Positions 45,630 through 55,157 of a stretch of 64,000 bases of DNA are shown here, piece by piece; position 1 is the stretch's first letter; every line of letters starts with the position of its first letter. A program made the position numbers and the translations under genes. The notes under the pieces were generated by a model, which was not told the origin of the DNA, did not search any database, and saw only the letters and a list, made by a program, of their open reading frames with translations. Location of the stretch: NCBI GenBank assembly GCA_944383915.1, contig CALWRJ010000005.1:19457-83456 (forward strand), given 5' to 3'. The DNA comes from an uncultured Clostridia bacterium. Lineage in GTDB: Bacteria; Bacillota; Clostridia; Christensenellales; UBA1242.

Positions 45630-46172
45630 CTAATTAAAGAATGAATTAATAATTTCGACTAATTTAGAACGATATACAACATTTTGCGAACCGTCATCAA
45701 CAGTGTTTACAAAACATAGTGGCGGATAAACTACGCACCACCAATTATTCCCTTCCGCACTCCCTAGTTCTACAATTAAACTATCATATTCTCCACTTTC
45801 TAAAACCACCCCATCGTATGAGCGCGTAGGAAAATATTCACTCCGTAAAACAGCCTTTGCCCCATAAGTATAACCGTTATTCTCTAAAACTGTACTTGCG
45901 ATTTTGCTTAATTCGTCCAAATTTTCACTAACACACAAAATCGCGCTCTGCTTGTCTGTGGCGTCAGCAAGAATTGGTGTAAGATAACTTGTTATTGCAT
46001 CTTTTACCAAATACTTAACACTTTGGTCGTCATCACTATTACTATTTGCTCTAATATGTATCCTTAAAAAACTATCTGGTGTTAGTTCTGTACTTTTACC
46101 TACGCTAACACCAACAATACCAACTATTATTAATAATAAAACTAAAAAAATAATACCTATTTGTTTTGCCAT
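45630..46172 (-). CDS. spoIIR: SpoIIR, forespore signal for pro-sigma-E processing
   Basis: SpoIIR is made in the forespore under sigma-F and exported to trigger SpoIIGA to process pro-sigma-E. An N-terminal membrane segment (IGIIFLVLLLIIVGIVGVSV) is followed by the conserved LRIHIRANSNSDDDQSVKYLVKDAI, then by SGEYDSLIVELGSAEGNNWWCVVYPPLCFV, which is diagnostic. The start at 46172 is set by AAGGGGGAAATT. It is 150 bases after sipL and 138 before sleB. The 180-residue length is normal. Confidence 0.96.
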   Translation of the reverse strand: MAKQIGIIFLVLLLIIVGIVGVSVGKSTELTPDSFLRIHIRANSNSDDDQSVKYLVKDAITSYLTPILADATDKQSAILCVSENLDELSKIASTVLENNGYTYGAKAVLRSEYFPTRSYDGVVLESGEYDSLIVELGSAEGNNWWCVVYPPLCFVNTVDDGSQNVVYRSKLVEIINSFFN

Positions 46173-46244
46173 AATTTCCCCCTTAATACAAACTATTGAC
46201 AAAACAAATTTTGTTATACCTATATAATTTATTTTTTATAAAAA

Positions 46245-46280
46245 AGTACTATGCATAGCGAAAACTATATGCATAGTACT
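46245..46280. repeat. pair of dispersed palindrome copies between sipL and spoIIR
   Basis: AGTACTATGC at 46245 to 46254 and GCATAGTACT at 46271 to 46280, both with extra matching bases (GCATAG and TATGCA), 16 bases apart and oriented so as to form a larger inverted pair. Confidence 0.75.
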
Positions 46281-46322
46281 GTATTTTTGAGTAAAATTAC
46301 TGTTATTTTGTTAAATTTGTAA

Positions 46323-47855
46323 TTAAATGTGTTTTTGTTTATAAATAATAAGTCTTTGTGGAGTCGTAATTGGAAATGATAAATCCGGATTCTGCTCCAT
46401 AATAACACTACCTGGAATTGCTAGCGCTTTTGAAACTTCCCACAAATCATTAGCACTTGGCACGATATATAACCCTATAGCGCTTGTATTTTCTGGTCGC
46501 CTTTCGCCTAGCGTAACATTTTGTAAAATTGCACCATCTTTATTTTTCGAAATATCTAATTCGAGTGCAACTTCGGCTAAAATATCTATTTCTTTCGATT
46601 TTTTATTGCGAGCCTCAATTTCTTTAGGCACAATATTTAGGCGTACTAAATCGTTAGCATCTAAATTATCGCGCCTAATGGTTAGAGTAAATGGCACTTC
46701 GGCAAAAATTGATTGGACAGAACCTAAATCATCATCTAGGATATAAATAATATTGCAAGTTAGCACTCCTGAAACTTGGATTTCATTGTCTAAAATTTCA
46801 CTATTTCTTAAAACTACATTTCCAGCACTCACTGCAAGTACTCTATCAATTCGTGGCGCATCATCACCTAAAGTTATGCTTCCGTCCACCTTTTCAAAAC
46901 GCAATTCACAGCCTTCAAACTCTTGGGATTTAAAAGACGAAATTTCCGTATTCAATAAATAATTGGGGCAAAAAGCATCTGCAACCACATCTATACTTTT
47001 ATTTTGGTATACAAAAATATTAGACTTGCATTCATTCTTTAATATTACCGTACTTTTTGCGTTTCCTAGTTCTCCTTGGACTTCATAAGAAACCATACAG
47101 TTTTGGATGCTCGCGTTTACTTTATCAGTGCCCACAATATTATTGGCTAACAACTCGTGAGTAAAATTTTGCGAATAACGCTGATTTTTAAGTTTTGGAT
47201 TTTCGTCATTTGTTAAATAAACAAGATTAGAATACACTTCGCCATTTAAAGTAATTACATCATTTCCTGCTTCCGCGCTATTTAACACCAACCTACTTTC
47301 CACGCACAAAATTTTGCTAATTGATGACGGCAAATCAAGTTCTACGCCGACTTCAAATTCTTGCATCGTGCTTGCTACTATGTCACTATAAGACAGCGTT
47401 TCTTTTTTCTGTTCCGCAACAGGCAAATCGGCAAGATATTTAACGCGCTCGGAACACAAAAGTTTAAGTTTTGCTAAAACATTGCAAGTAAAAGTAACAG
47501 ATTGCTCTGAGGCCTGCACATTATTTACCCCAATATTATATAAATTAGCAAAAATTTCACTTTCAGGCGTAATTTCTGGTGACATTGCGTGAATAGTGAA
47601 ATTTGTCGTGCCTTCTAGACACGAATATCCACCTTCAACTAGTTCTACAATAATCTTTGCGCATAGTTTGCCGTCAATTTGCGCGCTACCTGAATTTGCC
47701 ACCACCTGTTCCAACAACGGACTAGCATAAATAGAAATAACTCGCGAAATAGCCCCCTCGCTATTTGAGAGAGTCATCACAACGGGCACCGCCTCCGAAT
47801 TGATAACTTTTGCGTACTTTAATTCAAAATCTGCACTTTTTGGTTCAAATGCCAT
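46323..47855 (-). CDS. sipL: SipL-like SPOCS/LysM coat-assembly protein
   Basis: The 510-residue protein has repeated SPOCS (DUF3794) modules over its first 400 residues, with segments such as VVALDVEGEV-like strands here seen as KIIVELVEGGYSCLEGTTNFTIHA. It ends in a LysM domain (IGLYIVPSANDLWEVSKALAIPGSVIMEQNPDL, about residues 458 to 505). In Clostridioides difficile, SipL binds SpoIVA through LysM to anchor the coat. spoIVA is in this window at 25135. The ATG follows TTTTAGGAGGGCAAA. veg lies just upstream. The domain order rather than close similarity supports the call. Confidence 0.88.
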   Translation of the reverse strand: MAFEPKSADFELKYAKVINSEAVPVVMTLSNSEGAISRVISIYASPLLEQVVANSGSAQIDGKLCAKIIVELVEGGYSCLEGTTNFTIHAMSPEITPESEIFANLYNIGVNNVQASEQSVTFTCNVLAKLKLLCSERVKYLADLPVAEQKKETLSYSDIVASTMQEFEVGVELDLPSSISKILCVESRLVLNSAEAGNDVITLNGEVYSNLVYLTNDENPKLKNQRYSQNFTHELLANNIVGTDKVNASIQNCMVSYEVQGELGNAKSTVILKNECKSNIFVYQNKSIDVVADAFCPNYLLNTEISSFKSQEFEGCELRFEKVDGSITLGDDAPRIDRVLAVSAGNVVLRNSEILDNEIQVSGVLTCNIIYILDDDLGSVQSIFAEVPFTLTIRRDNLDANDLVRLNIVPKEIEARNKKSKEIDILAEVALELDISKNKDGAILQNVTLGERRPENTSAIGLYIVPSANDLWEVSKALAIPGSVIMEQNPDLSFPITTPQRLIIYKQKHI

Positions 47856-47935
47856 TTTGCCCTCCTAAAATTTTCTACAACTAATCTATTTTAGAAAAAA
47901 CAAAATTATGACAACATTTCAAAAAGTTTATAAAA

Positions 47936-47968
47936 AACAAACATCCACTCTTTTAGGGTGGTTGATTT
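47936..47968 (-). terminator. probable terminator of veg
   Basis: On the minus strand CAACCAC and GTGGATG (about 47942 to 47964) form a stem, followed by TTTGTTTTTTATAAA. The rest of the gap to veg is AT-rich. Confidence 0.6.
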
Positions 47969-48093
47969 TTCATTATTTATAAATTTAAAACAAATGAAAA
48001 GTTTTAATTTTCATCTACTAACAAGTATTTTAGATTTTTTTATCTACTTTTATTTTTGTATTAAAACTCAAATAATATTTTTACATCACACTA

Positions 48094-48336
48094 CTATGCT
48101 TTGACTTTGATTTTGACATCGCCACATAGGACATCGGTATAACTGCAACTCATTTTTTCGATTTTTTGAGCGTTAGTGATACGCACGACAAAAACACTAT
48201 TGTATAAGTCCTCGAGTACGCCTTCATATTTTGTAATCTTTCTCCTACCTTTATTGACCGCCATTTCAACATACTTTCCTTTAAGTTTTAAAATTTCGGC
48301 TTTAACTTCGTTTAAATCCATTGTTGGTTTACGCAT
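48094..48336 (-). CDS. veg: Veg protein (biofilm/sporulation-associated)
   Basis: Veg is a small, highly expressed protein of Bacillota linked to biofilm formation and spore germination through indirect evidence. The 80 residues contain the family pattern EILKLKGKYVEMAVNKGRRKITKYEGVLEDLYNSVFVVRI and end in the ...SYTDVLCGDVKI... motif. The ATG follows AAAGAGGTAAATTTT. In clostridia it often precedes the SPOCS-LysM gene, as here. Confidence 0.95.
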   Translation of the reverse strand: MRKPTMDLNEVKAEILKLKGKYVEMAVNKGRRKITKYEGVLEDLYNSVFVVRITNAQKIEKMSCSYTDVLCGDVKIKVKA

Positions 48337-48473
48337 AAAATTTACCTCTTTGCTTGATTTTGCGCCAAAAAATTAATTTTTAAACAATACTTTTTTAAAT
48401 TATTAGGCAAACAAACAAATTTTTATAAAAAACAATTACTTTATTTACCAAAACGAAGCATAACATAAAAATA

Positions 48474-48494
48474 AAAAGGAGCGTTATGCCCCTA
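48474..48494 (-). terminator. probable terminator of transketolase gene
   Basis: On the minus strand AGGGG and CTCCT (about 48476 to 48492) pair with one G-T, followed by TTTTTATTTTTATG. Confidence 0.5.
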
Positions 48495-48496
48495 AA

Positions 48497-50479
48497 TTAA
48501 ATGATTGATTCTACAATAGTTTGATTTTCTTTTATCAATTTATCCATAATTTTTACGATATTTGGGAGTGTGAAACCGAATTTTGCGTAGAGTTCGCTCG
48601 CCTTTCCGCTTTCGCCGAATTCATCAATTCCTAGCACAAAACCATCTTGACCAGCGACTCTATACCAGCCAGCACTCGCCCCTGCCTCGATTACAAGACG
48701 GCATTTCATTTTTGACGGCAAGACTTTTTCTCTATATTTTTTGTCTTGTTTAAAAAACAGTTCGCGACACGGCATACTCACAACTCGAATCGAAAGCCCG
48801 TCATCCTCCATAATTTCTTGCGCTTTTAGGGCAAGTTCGACTTCGCTTCCCGTGGCAATGATTATTCCGTGAAGTTCTTTTTTGTTGTACTCGTGTTTAA
48901 TAATATAACCACCATAAAGCGCACCCTCAAAACTGCTGTTTTTAAGCGCTGGCAATTTTTGTCTTGATAAAATAAGCGCGGTTGGGCTTTTTTCATTTTT
49001 AAGCGCAAGTGCGTAGCCCGCCGCTGTTTCGGTCGCATCGGCTGGGCGAAAAACAGTTAGGTTTGGAATTAAGCGCAGACTTTCAATTTGTTCAACAGGT
49101 TGGTGAGTCGTTCCGTCCTCGCCTACTGCAATACTATCGTGCGTGAAAATAAAGAGTTCGCGCAAGTTCATAATACACGCCATACGAATTGCGTAGCGCA
49201 TATAGTCCGAAAAAACAGCGAAAGTGGACGAAAAAGGCAAAAATTCTCCGTGTAATGCAAGACCATTTGAAATCGCGCCCATCGCATGTTCGCGGACACC
49301 AAATGCGATATTGCGTCCATTAACATTTTGATTTGAAAAATAAGTTGAGTCGTCTAAAATTGCAAGCGTGCTTTTGCTTAAATCTGCACTTCCGCCTACT
49401 AAATTAGGCACTTCGTTAGCAACAACTTGCAAGACTTTATGCCCTGCCTCGCGCGTACTCATATCCTCGTTAAATTTTAGGCTTGATAATTTAGCAATCG
49501 CGCGTTTAGTGTCAATAGTAAGTTCTCGAGAAAGTATAGGATAACGGATTCCGTAGCGCGAACGCAATTTTTTCCACTCGGCGTAAATTTTGTATTTATC
49601 ATTAAGTAAAGAGTTACAGTGTTCGTAAACATCACGGTCCACTTGGAAAGGCGTTGTGTCAAGTCCAAAACCTTTTACTGTTTCCATCATAGTCATTGCA
49701 TTAAAGGGGTTTGCGTGGCATTTTTCACTATCTGCATAAATACTGCCGTAGCCAATAACGGTATTGCAGATGATAAGATTAGGTTTATATGAGTTTTGCG
49801 CAGTCTTAATGGCTTGAATAATGCTTTCGTAGTCGTTTCCGTCTTCCACCACCTGCACCGCCCAACCGCACGAAGCGAACCTTTCGGCAGTGTTTTCTAG
49901 TGTACTTATATCCGTTTTTCCGTCTAACGAAGTGCGATTTGAGTCGTAGAGCACTATTAGTTTATTTAATTCGTACTTGCCAGCAAAAGAAGCGGACTCG
50001 TAACTAATTCCTTCCATTAAATCGCCGTCACCAACTATTGCATAAGTATAGTGGTCGAAAATATTAAATTTAGGCTTGTTGTACTTTTGTAACATTTTTT
50101 CGGCAAGCGCCATACCAACTGCGTTTGCTAGTCCTTGTCCTAACGCGCCTGTCGATGCTTCTACACCAGCCGTTTTAATCTCGGGGTGTCCAGGCGTCTT
50201 GCTCCCAAACTTTCTAAAATTTTTTAAGTCATCCATTGTTAAAAAGCCGAATAAATGCATAGCGGCGTATAAAAGAGCGCTTCCGTGTCCAGCACTCAAA
50301 ACTATTCGGTCGCGGTTTGGCCATTTTGTGTCAGCAGGGTTGAAATTTGCACAACGAAAAACGGCGTACATAATAGGGCTAGCGCTTAAAACTATCCCTG
50401 TATGCCCTGAATTTGCGGTAACGACTTCGTTTAGTCCAAGTTTTCGCAAAGTATTAATAACTTTATTTTCAATATCCAT
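48497..50479 (-). CDS. tkt: transketolase
   Basis: Transketolase transfers two-carbon units in the pentose phosphate pathway with thiamine diphosphate. The TPP motif begins at GDGDLMEGISYESASFAGKYELNKLIVLYDSN, and the early segments NSGHTG and HPE (PGHPEI) fit. The transketolase pyrimidine-binding domain includes GEDGTTHQPVEQIESLRLIPN. Full length at 660 residues. The start at 50479 was chosen over one four codons earlier because GGGGGAAAAT precedes it. No other pathway gene is adjacent. Confidence 0.96.
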   Translation of the reverse strand: MDIENKVINTLRKLGLNEVVTANSGHTGIVLSASPIMYAVFRCANFNPADTKWPNRDRIVLSAGHGSALLYAAMHLFGFLTMDDLKNFRKFGSKTPGHPEIKTAGVEASTGALGQGLANAVGMALAEKMLQKYNKPKFNIFDHYTYAIVGDGDLMEGISYESASFAGKYELNKLIVLYDSNRTSLDGKTDISTLENTAERFASCGWAVQVVEDGNDYESIIQAIKTAQNSYKPNLIICNTVIGYGSIYADSEKCHANPFNAMTMMETVKGFGLDTTPFQVDRDVYEHCNSLLNDKYKIYAEWKKLRSRYGIRYPILSRELTIDTKRAIAKLSSLKFNEDMSTREAGHKVLQVVANEVPNLVGGSADLSKSTLAILDDSTYFSNQNVNGRNIAFGVREHAMGAISNGLALHGEFLPFSSTFAVFSDYMRYAIRMACIMNLRELFIFTHDSIAVGEDGTTHQPVEQIESLRLIPNLTVFRPADATETAAGYALALKNEKSPTALILSRQKLPALKNSSFEGALYGGYIIKHEYNKKELHGIIIATGSEVELALKAQEIMEDDGLSIRVVSMPCRELFFKQDKKYREKVLPSKMKCRLVIEAGASAGWYRVAGQDGFVLGIDEFGESGKASELYAKFGFTLPNIVKIMDKLIKENQTIVESII

Positions 50480-50508
50480 ATTTTCCCCCATTTTACCAAA
50501 AAATGCCT

Positions 50509-50943
50509 TTAATTAATTTTATTCTGTTGAATTTTTTCTATTTTATTTTTACTTTTTGGCTTTTTCGTAGTATTTTGAATTTCGGCAGAATTACCGATTT
50601 TTCCGCCTTCTATTTCGCCTTTATGCTCATTTACATCAAGAGAAACTTCAATCTTCGCGTTATTTTCTTGTTGTTTGTCTGTTATTTCACCATTCTCAAT
50701 GGTATTATTATTTTTATTTCTTTTCTCTTTTTTTATAAGGACTATTAAAAAGGATATATTTATTAACATTAAGCCAACATTAAGAGCAACTGTAGGAATT
50801 GTTACTGTTAAAATTCCATATGTAGCACAGAGTATAGAACCGCAAATATTTACTATCCTTATCCACTTAACCGTTGTCATTAATGACGAACATAAAATAA
50901 TAGCCATACCTACATAGCCAATAATTTCAACAAAAACTTCCAC
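50509..50943 (-). CDS. small membrane protein, YgjV-like
   Basis: This 144-residue protein has three membrane helices in its first 75 residues (IIGYVGMAIILCSSLM, IVNICGSILCATYGILTV, ALNVGLMLINISFLIVLI), an arrangement similar to YgjV-type proteins and half of a PQ-loop/SemiSWEET unit. The C-terminal 65 residues are polar, charged and low-complexity. The start is a GTG preceded by CGGGAGTGC. Its gap to transketolase is 29 bases, so both may be co-transcribed. Transport function is only suggested. Confidence 0.65.
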   Translation of the reverse strand: MEVFVEIIGYVGMAIILCSSLMTTVKWIRIVNICGSILCATYGILTVTIPTVALNVGLMLINISFLIVLIKKEKRNKNNNTIENGEITDKQQENNAKIEVSLDVNEHKGEIEGGKIGNSAEIQNTTKKPKSKNKIEKIQQNKIN

Positions 50944-50995
50944 TACGCACTCCCGAATATATTATTTACAAAAAACACAAAAAAACGCGCGAAAA

Positions 50996-51526
50996 TTAAG
51001 CCTTTCTCGCGCGAGTTTTCTTAAAAAATTTATTTATGGCTTTCATCAATTTTTTGACCGCTTTTTGCTCTTTAAAAGTACTGCAATTTAACACGATGTC
51101 GCTTTTATTTACAAAAGCCTTGTCCTGCTCGGTAAAATCAATTTGGCTTAATGCTTCGTCCACATAATCGCCCGAGTACTTGCAACGCTGTTCGAAATAC
51201 TTTGGTGAAATTTGCAAGTAAATTATATAACTAGTGTTTGCGATTTTATCAAAATTATCACCGTCAAACATATTTTTAGGCTCGATAACGATAATTGTGT
51301 TTTCGAAACTTGTAACATTTTTTACGACTTTATGCTCGCAATCGTGAATGTATTTGTCCCCTGCATCAGCGCCCAAAGCGTCTTTGATATGCTCTTGGTC
51401 GCCGAGTTCGAACTGCACCATTTCCTCGACATTCACATAAAACATCTCGAGTTTTTCAGAGAGCAATTTCGCCACATTTTTGGCGTAATTTTCCAATAAA
51501 CAAATGAACGCAATATTTGTCTTCAT
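50996..51526 (-). CDS. unassigned protein, cytidylate kinase-like fold possible
   Basis: I do not recognise the family with certainty. The 176-residue protein starts MKTNIAFICLLENYAKNVAKLLSEKL. It then resembles a small-molecule kinase of the shikimate or cytidylate kinase kind in strand order (FENTIIVIEP, YIIYLQISPKYFEQRC), but the P-loop glycines and lysine are missing. The start at 51526 is set by AAAAAGGTGGTTTTTT. An upstream extension would be hydrophobic and lacks a ribosome binding site. It follows nrdG on the same strand, with the frames separated by about 80 bases. Confidence 0.6.
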   Translation of the reverse strand: MKTNIAFICLLENYAKNVAKLLSEKLEMFYVNVEEMVQFELGDQEHIKDALGADAGDKYIHDCEHKVVKNVTSFENTIIVIEPKNMFDGDNFDKIANTSYIIYLQISPKYFEQRCKYSGDYVDEALSQIDFTEQDKAFVNKSDIVLNCSTFKEQKAVKKLMKAINKFFKKTRARKA

Positions 51527-51605
51527 AAAAAACCACCTTTTTGGTAATATGAATATAACAAATATTAAAAAATTTTGCAAATAATTTACACAAAATAACG
51601 AAAAT

Positions 51606-52271
51606 TTAACGCAATTCACACGATTTTACATAATTTTTTGCAATTTCTAGGTATTTTTTCATTGTTTCGTACGAATGTGGCTCGGGAGCATTTTTTAGAA
51701 AGTCAGGCTTGCGGTAGATTTGGAGGAAGTATTTTTCTGCTCCTGCAATTCGGCTAGCCAATAGTTTTATATCGTTTTCTGTAAGTTCAGGCACAACGGT
51801 TGTACGAAATTCGTACTCCACCCTATTTTGCATCAATAAGTCGATGCTTTTTTCGATTTCGGCAATTTTAGCGTTACACTTAACAACGCTATCCAATTTT
51901 ATAGGCGGTGCTTTTAAATCCATTGCGATATAGTCCACTAAACTATTATTGATTAGGTACTTCATCATTTCAGGATTAGTGCCGTTTGTGTCTAGTTTTG
52001 TATCAAAGCCCATACTTTTAATTTTTTGCATAAAATCTGGAAGGTCGTTATGAATTGTAGGCTCGCCACCACAAATAACAACTCCGTCAATTAGTCCTTT
52101 GCGTTTTTCCAAAAAGGCGAACAATTCACTAGTTAAGTCGTCTTTTCTATTTAGAAGTGTTGCGTTTTGGCAGTACCAACAATTATAATTGCACCCCAAA
52201 GTAAAAGAGACGCAAGCAATGCGTCTTGGAAAATCTATCATCGAGTTTTTAATAATATTTACGATTTTCAC
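51606..52271 (-). CDS. nrdG: anaerobic ribonucleotide reductase activase (radical SAM)
   Basis: This 221-residue protein generates the glycyl radical of NrdD. The radical SAM motif is CNYNCWYC (C-X3-C-X2-C) near residue 28, with GGEPT about residue 68. The segment MIDFPRRIACVSFTLGC is typical of the longer NrdG type found in clostridia. The start is a GTG (52271). It lies about 115 bases downstream of nrdD and is probably co-transcribed with it. Confidence 0.92.
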   Translation of the reverse strand: MKIVNIIKNSMIDFPRRIACVSFTLGCNYNCWYCQNATLLNRKDDLTSELFAFLEKRKGLIDGVVICGGEPTIHNDLPDFMQKIKSMGFDTKLDTNGTNPEMMKYLINNSLVDYIAMDLKAPPIKLDSVVKCNAKIAEIEKSIDLLMQNRVEYEFRTTVVPELTENDIKLLASRIAGAEKYFLQIYRKPDFLKNAPEPHSYETMKKYLEIAKNYVKSCELR

Positions 52272-52385
52272 TTCTTTTACTACCTTTATAGATTTTAAAT
52301 TTTGTTTTTATTTTTTGCAAAAAGATTTTGCGTTAGCAAAAATTTTTGCCAAATATGATTAAATAAAATTATAAATTATAATTAC

Positions 52386-54539
52386 CTAAATACTCGCTGC
52401 GCTTATTCCGTTTCGCTCGCGGTGGAGTTGTTCAAGTTCGTCTGTATCAAGTAATTGCTCAGGTTTTACCACAAATTTCTTGCGGTCGAAGTACTCTTGC
52501 TGTTTAGATTTATTGAAATCGGACACGCAACGGAAGTACCCAACGACTCTCGACCACACTTCTGCACTTTTGCCACAGTGCGGACAATTGAAGTGTTCGC
52601 CAGCGATATATCCGTGTTCTGGACAAACACTAAATGTTGGCGTAATACTAATATACGGCATTTCATTATTTGTAAATATTTTGCGAATTAACGATTTGCA
52701 GGTTTCACGGTCAGTAATTCTTTCGCCTAGGTAAAGGTGTAAAACTGTTCCGCCCGTGTACATTGATTGCAATTTATCTTGAAGTCTAACAACCTCAAAA
52801 ATATCGTCCGTATAACCAACAGGAATTTGAGTTGAGTTTGTGTAATATGGTTCGTCACCGCCTGATGTAATAATATCAGGGTAACGCGCCTTATCGAGTC
52901 TTGCAAAACGCGCCGAAACGCCTTCTGCTGGTGTAGCCTCAAGATTGTATTGGTTGCCTGTTTCCTCTTGATATTTTATCATTTTGCTACGAAGCAATTC
53001 CATAACCTCAATAGCAAAAGCCTGCCCTTCGTCCGTTGTTAAATCTTTGCCCATAAGGTTTAGCAAAGCCTCGTTCATACCGTTTACACCAATTGTTGCA
53101 AAGTGATTTGCCCAATACTGCCCACTGCGTTCTTTTACAGGACTAAGATAAAAGGCTGAATAAGGATATAGGCCATTTTCTGTTTGTTCCTCAACGATTT
53201 TGCGTTTGATTTCAAGACTCGTTTTGGCAAGGTCCGCAAGTTTTGAAACTCTCACCAAAAACTCCTCTTTTGTTTTAGACAAGTACCCAATTCGCGGGAG
53301 ATTGATTGTAACCACACCGATTGAGCCAGTAAGCGGGTTTGAGCCGAATAGCCCCCCACCGCGTTTACGCAACTCGCTTAAATCGAGTCTAAGCCTGCAA
53401 CACATTGAAAGGGCGTCCTCTGGGCTAAGGGTGGAGTTTATGTAGTTTGCAAAATAAGGAATACCATATTTGCAAGTCATATCCATAATAGCGTTAAATA
53501 CGGGACTGTCCCAATCTAAGTCTTTGGTAATGTTTATAGTAGGAATCGGGAATGTAAAAATTCGCCCATTCGCATCGCCTTCCATCATAACTTCGCAGAA
53601 AGCCATATTAAACATATCCATTTCTTTTTGGAACTCGCCATAAGTGCGTTCTTGCGGAACACCGCCGATAATCACTGGTCTATCTTTTAATAAAGGGTGA
53701 ACCTTAATATCAAGCGTAACATTGCTAAATGGACATTGGAAACCAACGCGAGTAGCCACATTCATATTAAACACCCAGCCTTGTAGCAACTGTTTAACTT
53801 CGTCATAACTCAAATTGTCATACGCGATAAAGGGTGCGCAATATGTATCAAAACTGCTCCAAGCCTGCGCCCCTGCACTTTCGCCTTGTAGAGTAAATGT
53901 CGCATTTGTAATTTGTCCTAGGAATGAACGCAAGTGTTTTGGCGGGCTAGATGAAATTTTACCTGGAACACCTGTAAATCCAAGTGTTAAAATTTGCGCT
54001 AAATCCCAACCTACGCAATAACTTCCAAAAAAGCCAAGGTCGTGGAGATGAAAATCACCGCTTAAATGCGCTTCGCGAACATCAACAGGATAAACTTCAT
54101 TAAGCCAATAGTTTTTAGTAAACTCCTCGCGTACGAAATTGTTAAGCCCAGCAACCGAGCGTTGCATATTTGCGTTTTCTTTCGTAGACCAATCGGCGTC
54201 ATCTATGTATTTATCAAATAAATCAATAGTCGCACCGATTAGCGCGTTTTTCTCACGAGCAGTCTTGCGTTTCTCTCTATATAATATAAAGGCTTTAGCA
54301 GTCTGCGAGTGCCTGTTGTCAATTAAGGTGTATTCAACTGCATCTTGAATTTGTTCAACAGTGGGCACTCTGTCCCCTATGCGCTCTTTTAACAACGCTT
54401 CGACCTTTTTCGCAAGGTTAAGAGCCGTGTCGTAATCACTTCCGTTACACGCCACAGCAGCCTTGTAAATAGCATCGGCAATTTTTTTCAAATCAAATTC
54501 TTGATAAGTGCCGTCTCTTTTTAAAACTTGCCCACTCAT
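52386..54539 (-). CDS. nrdD: class III anaerobic ribonucleoside-triphosphate reductase
   Basis: NrdD reduces ribonucleotides under anaerobic conditions with a glycyl radical. An ATP-cone (VLKRDGTYQEFDLKKIADAIYKAA) covers the first 90 residues. The catalytic core includes FFGSYCVGWDLAQILTLGF and CRLRLDLSELRKRGGGLFGSNPLTGSIG. The zinc cysteines lie in FSVCPEHGYI and FNCPHCGK, and the radical glycine is in RVVGYFRC. The start at 54539 is set by AAAGGAGAAAATT. Two NrdR boxes just upstream indicate control by the repressor NrdR. 717 residues. Confidence 0.97.
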   Translation of the reverse strand: MSGQVLKRDGTYQEFDLKKIADAIYKAAVACNGSDYDTALNLAKKVEALLKERIGDRVPTVEQIQDAVEYTLIDNRHSQTAKAFILYREKRKTAREKNALIGATIDLFDKYIDDADWSTKENANMQRSVAGLNNFVREEFTKNYWLNEVYPVDVREAHLSGDFHLHDLGFFGSYCVGWDLAQILTLGFTGVPGKISSSPPKHLRSFLGQITNATFTLQGESAGAQAWSSFDTYCAPFIAYDNLSYDEVKQLLQGWVFNMNVATRVGFQCPFSNVTLDIKVHPLLKDRPVIIGGVPQERTYGEFQKEMDMFNMAFCEVMMEGDANGRIFTFPIPTINITKDLDWDSPVFNAIMDMTCKYGIPYFANYINSTLSPEDALSMCCRLRLDLSELRKRGGGLFGSNPLTGSIGVVTINLPRIGYLSKTKEEFLVRVSKLADLAKTSLEIKRKIVEEQTENGLYPYSAFYLSPVKERSGQYWANHFATIGVNGMNEALLNLMGKDLTTDEGQAFAIEVMELLRSKMIKYQEETGNQYNLEATPAEGVSARFARLDKARYPDIITSGGDEPYYTNSTQIPVGYTDDIFEVVRLQDKLQSMYTGGTVLHLYLGERITDRETCKSLIRKIFTNNEMPYISITPTFSVCPEHGYIAGEHFNCPHCGKSAEVWSRVVGYFRCVSDFNKSKQQEYFDRKKFVVKPEQLLDTDELEQLHRERNGISAASI

Positions 54540-54581
54540 AATTTTCTCCTTTAATTTATTGTACGGTCTAATTATAACCAA

Positions 54582-54630
54582 ATACTATATATTGTGTCAA
54601 ATAATAATTGCAAAATACTATATATTGTGT
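54582..54630 (-). promoter_or_regulatory. tandem NrdR boxes
   Basis: ATACTATATATTGTGT occurs twice, exactly, at 54582 to 54597 and 54615 to 54630. This is the NrdR box consensus (ACACTATATATTGTGT-like), and the centres are 33 bases apart, about three helical turns, as usual for NrdR. nrdR itself is not in the window. Confidence 0.9.
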
Positions 54631-54639
54631 TATTTTTGT

Positions 54640-54970
54640 ACTTTGTGCACAAATCGTATCTAAATTTGTCGATTTATAAAAATTCAAAAAATTAATAAAA
54701 TACAACTTTTTGCGAATAGTTAATAGCGAATTTTCTATTCAATAAACTTATAAATATAAACAAAATTGCTCTTGTCTGTTTATATGTTGCAATGTTAAAA
54801 AAGTTTTTAATGATTGCGCGCTAGCGCCATTATATTTGATACCGCACCACCACCTTGTACTTGAATTGTTGTAGAATTGCAATTTACAAAACAATATCAA
54901 GCCTATTCAATAAAATCAAATAAATAATCTTTTAAAACTAATTAAATAGTCTACATAAAATTTTTTTAAC
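54640..54970. other. gap upstream of nrdD with motif copy
   Basis: No gene supported. An inverted AACTATTCGCAAAA motif lies at 54708 to 54721. A short frame on the minus strand (54805 to 54885) reads VQGGGAVSNIMALARNH before a stop but has no start or ribosome binding site, so it may be a remnant. Confidence 0.4.
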
Positions 54971-54971
54971 A

Positions 54972-55010
54972 AAAAAAGAAACTTATCGGTATTGATAAAG
55001 TTCTTTTTTA
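54972..55010 (-). terminator. terminator of the MBL-fold gene
   Basis: AGAAACTTATC and GATAAAGTTCT pair with two internal mismatches around GGTATT. On the minus strand it is followed by TTTTTTTGTT. Confidence 0.7.
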
Positions 55011-55157
55011 ATATTAGCATAGTTTTATGAATATTTACTAGAAAAACTGATTGTTTATGGTCTTTAATTTTTATTCTTAAATTAATTATAATTTACTAAT
55101 TTATACTAATTAAATTACTAATTTACTGTAAAAGTAAACATTTACAAATGCTTATTT

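Noticed and set aside
50076-50516. Plus-strand frame of 146 codons within transketolase
   Set aside because: It is a shadow of the transketolase coding sequence on the opposite strand.
54805-54885. Possible gene end VQGGGAVSNIMALARNH in the gap upstream of nrdD
   Set aside because: The open frame is only 28 codons with no start or ribosome binding site; at most a decayed remnant.
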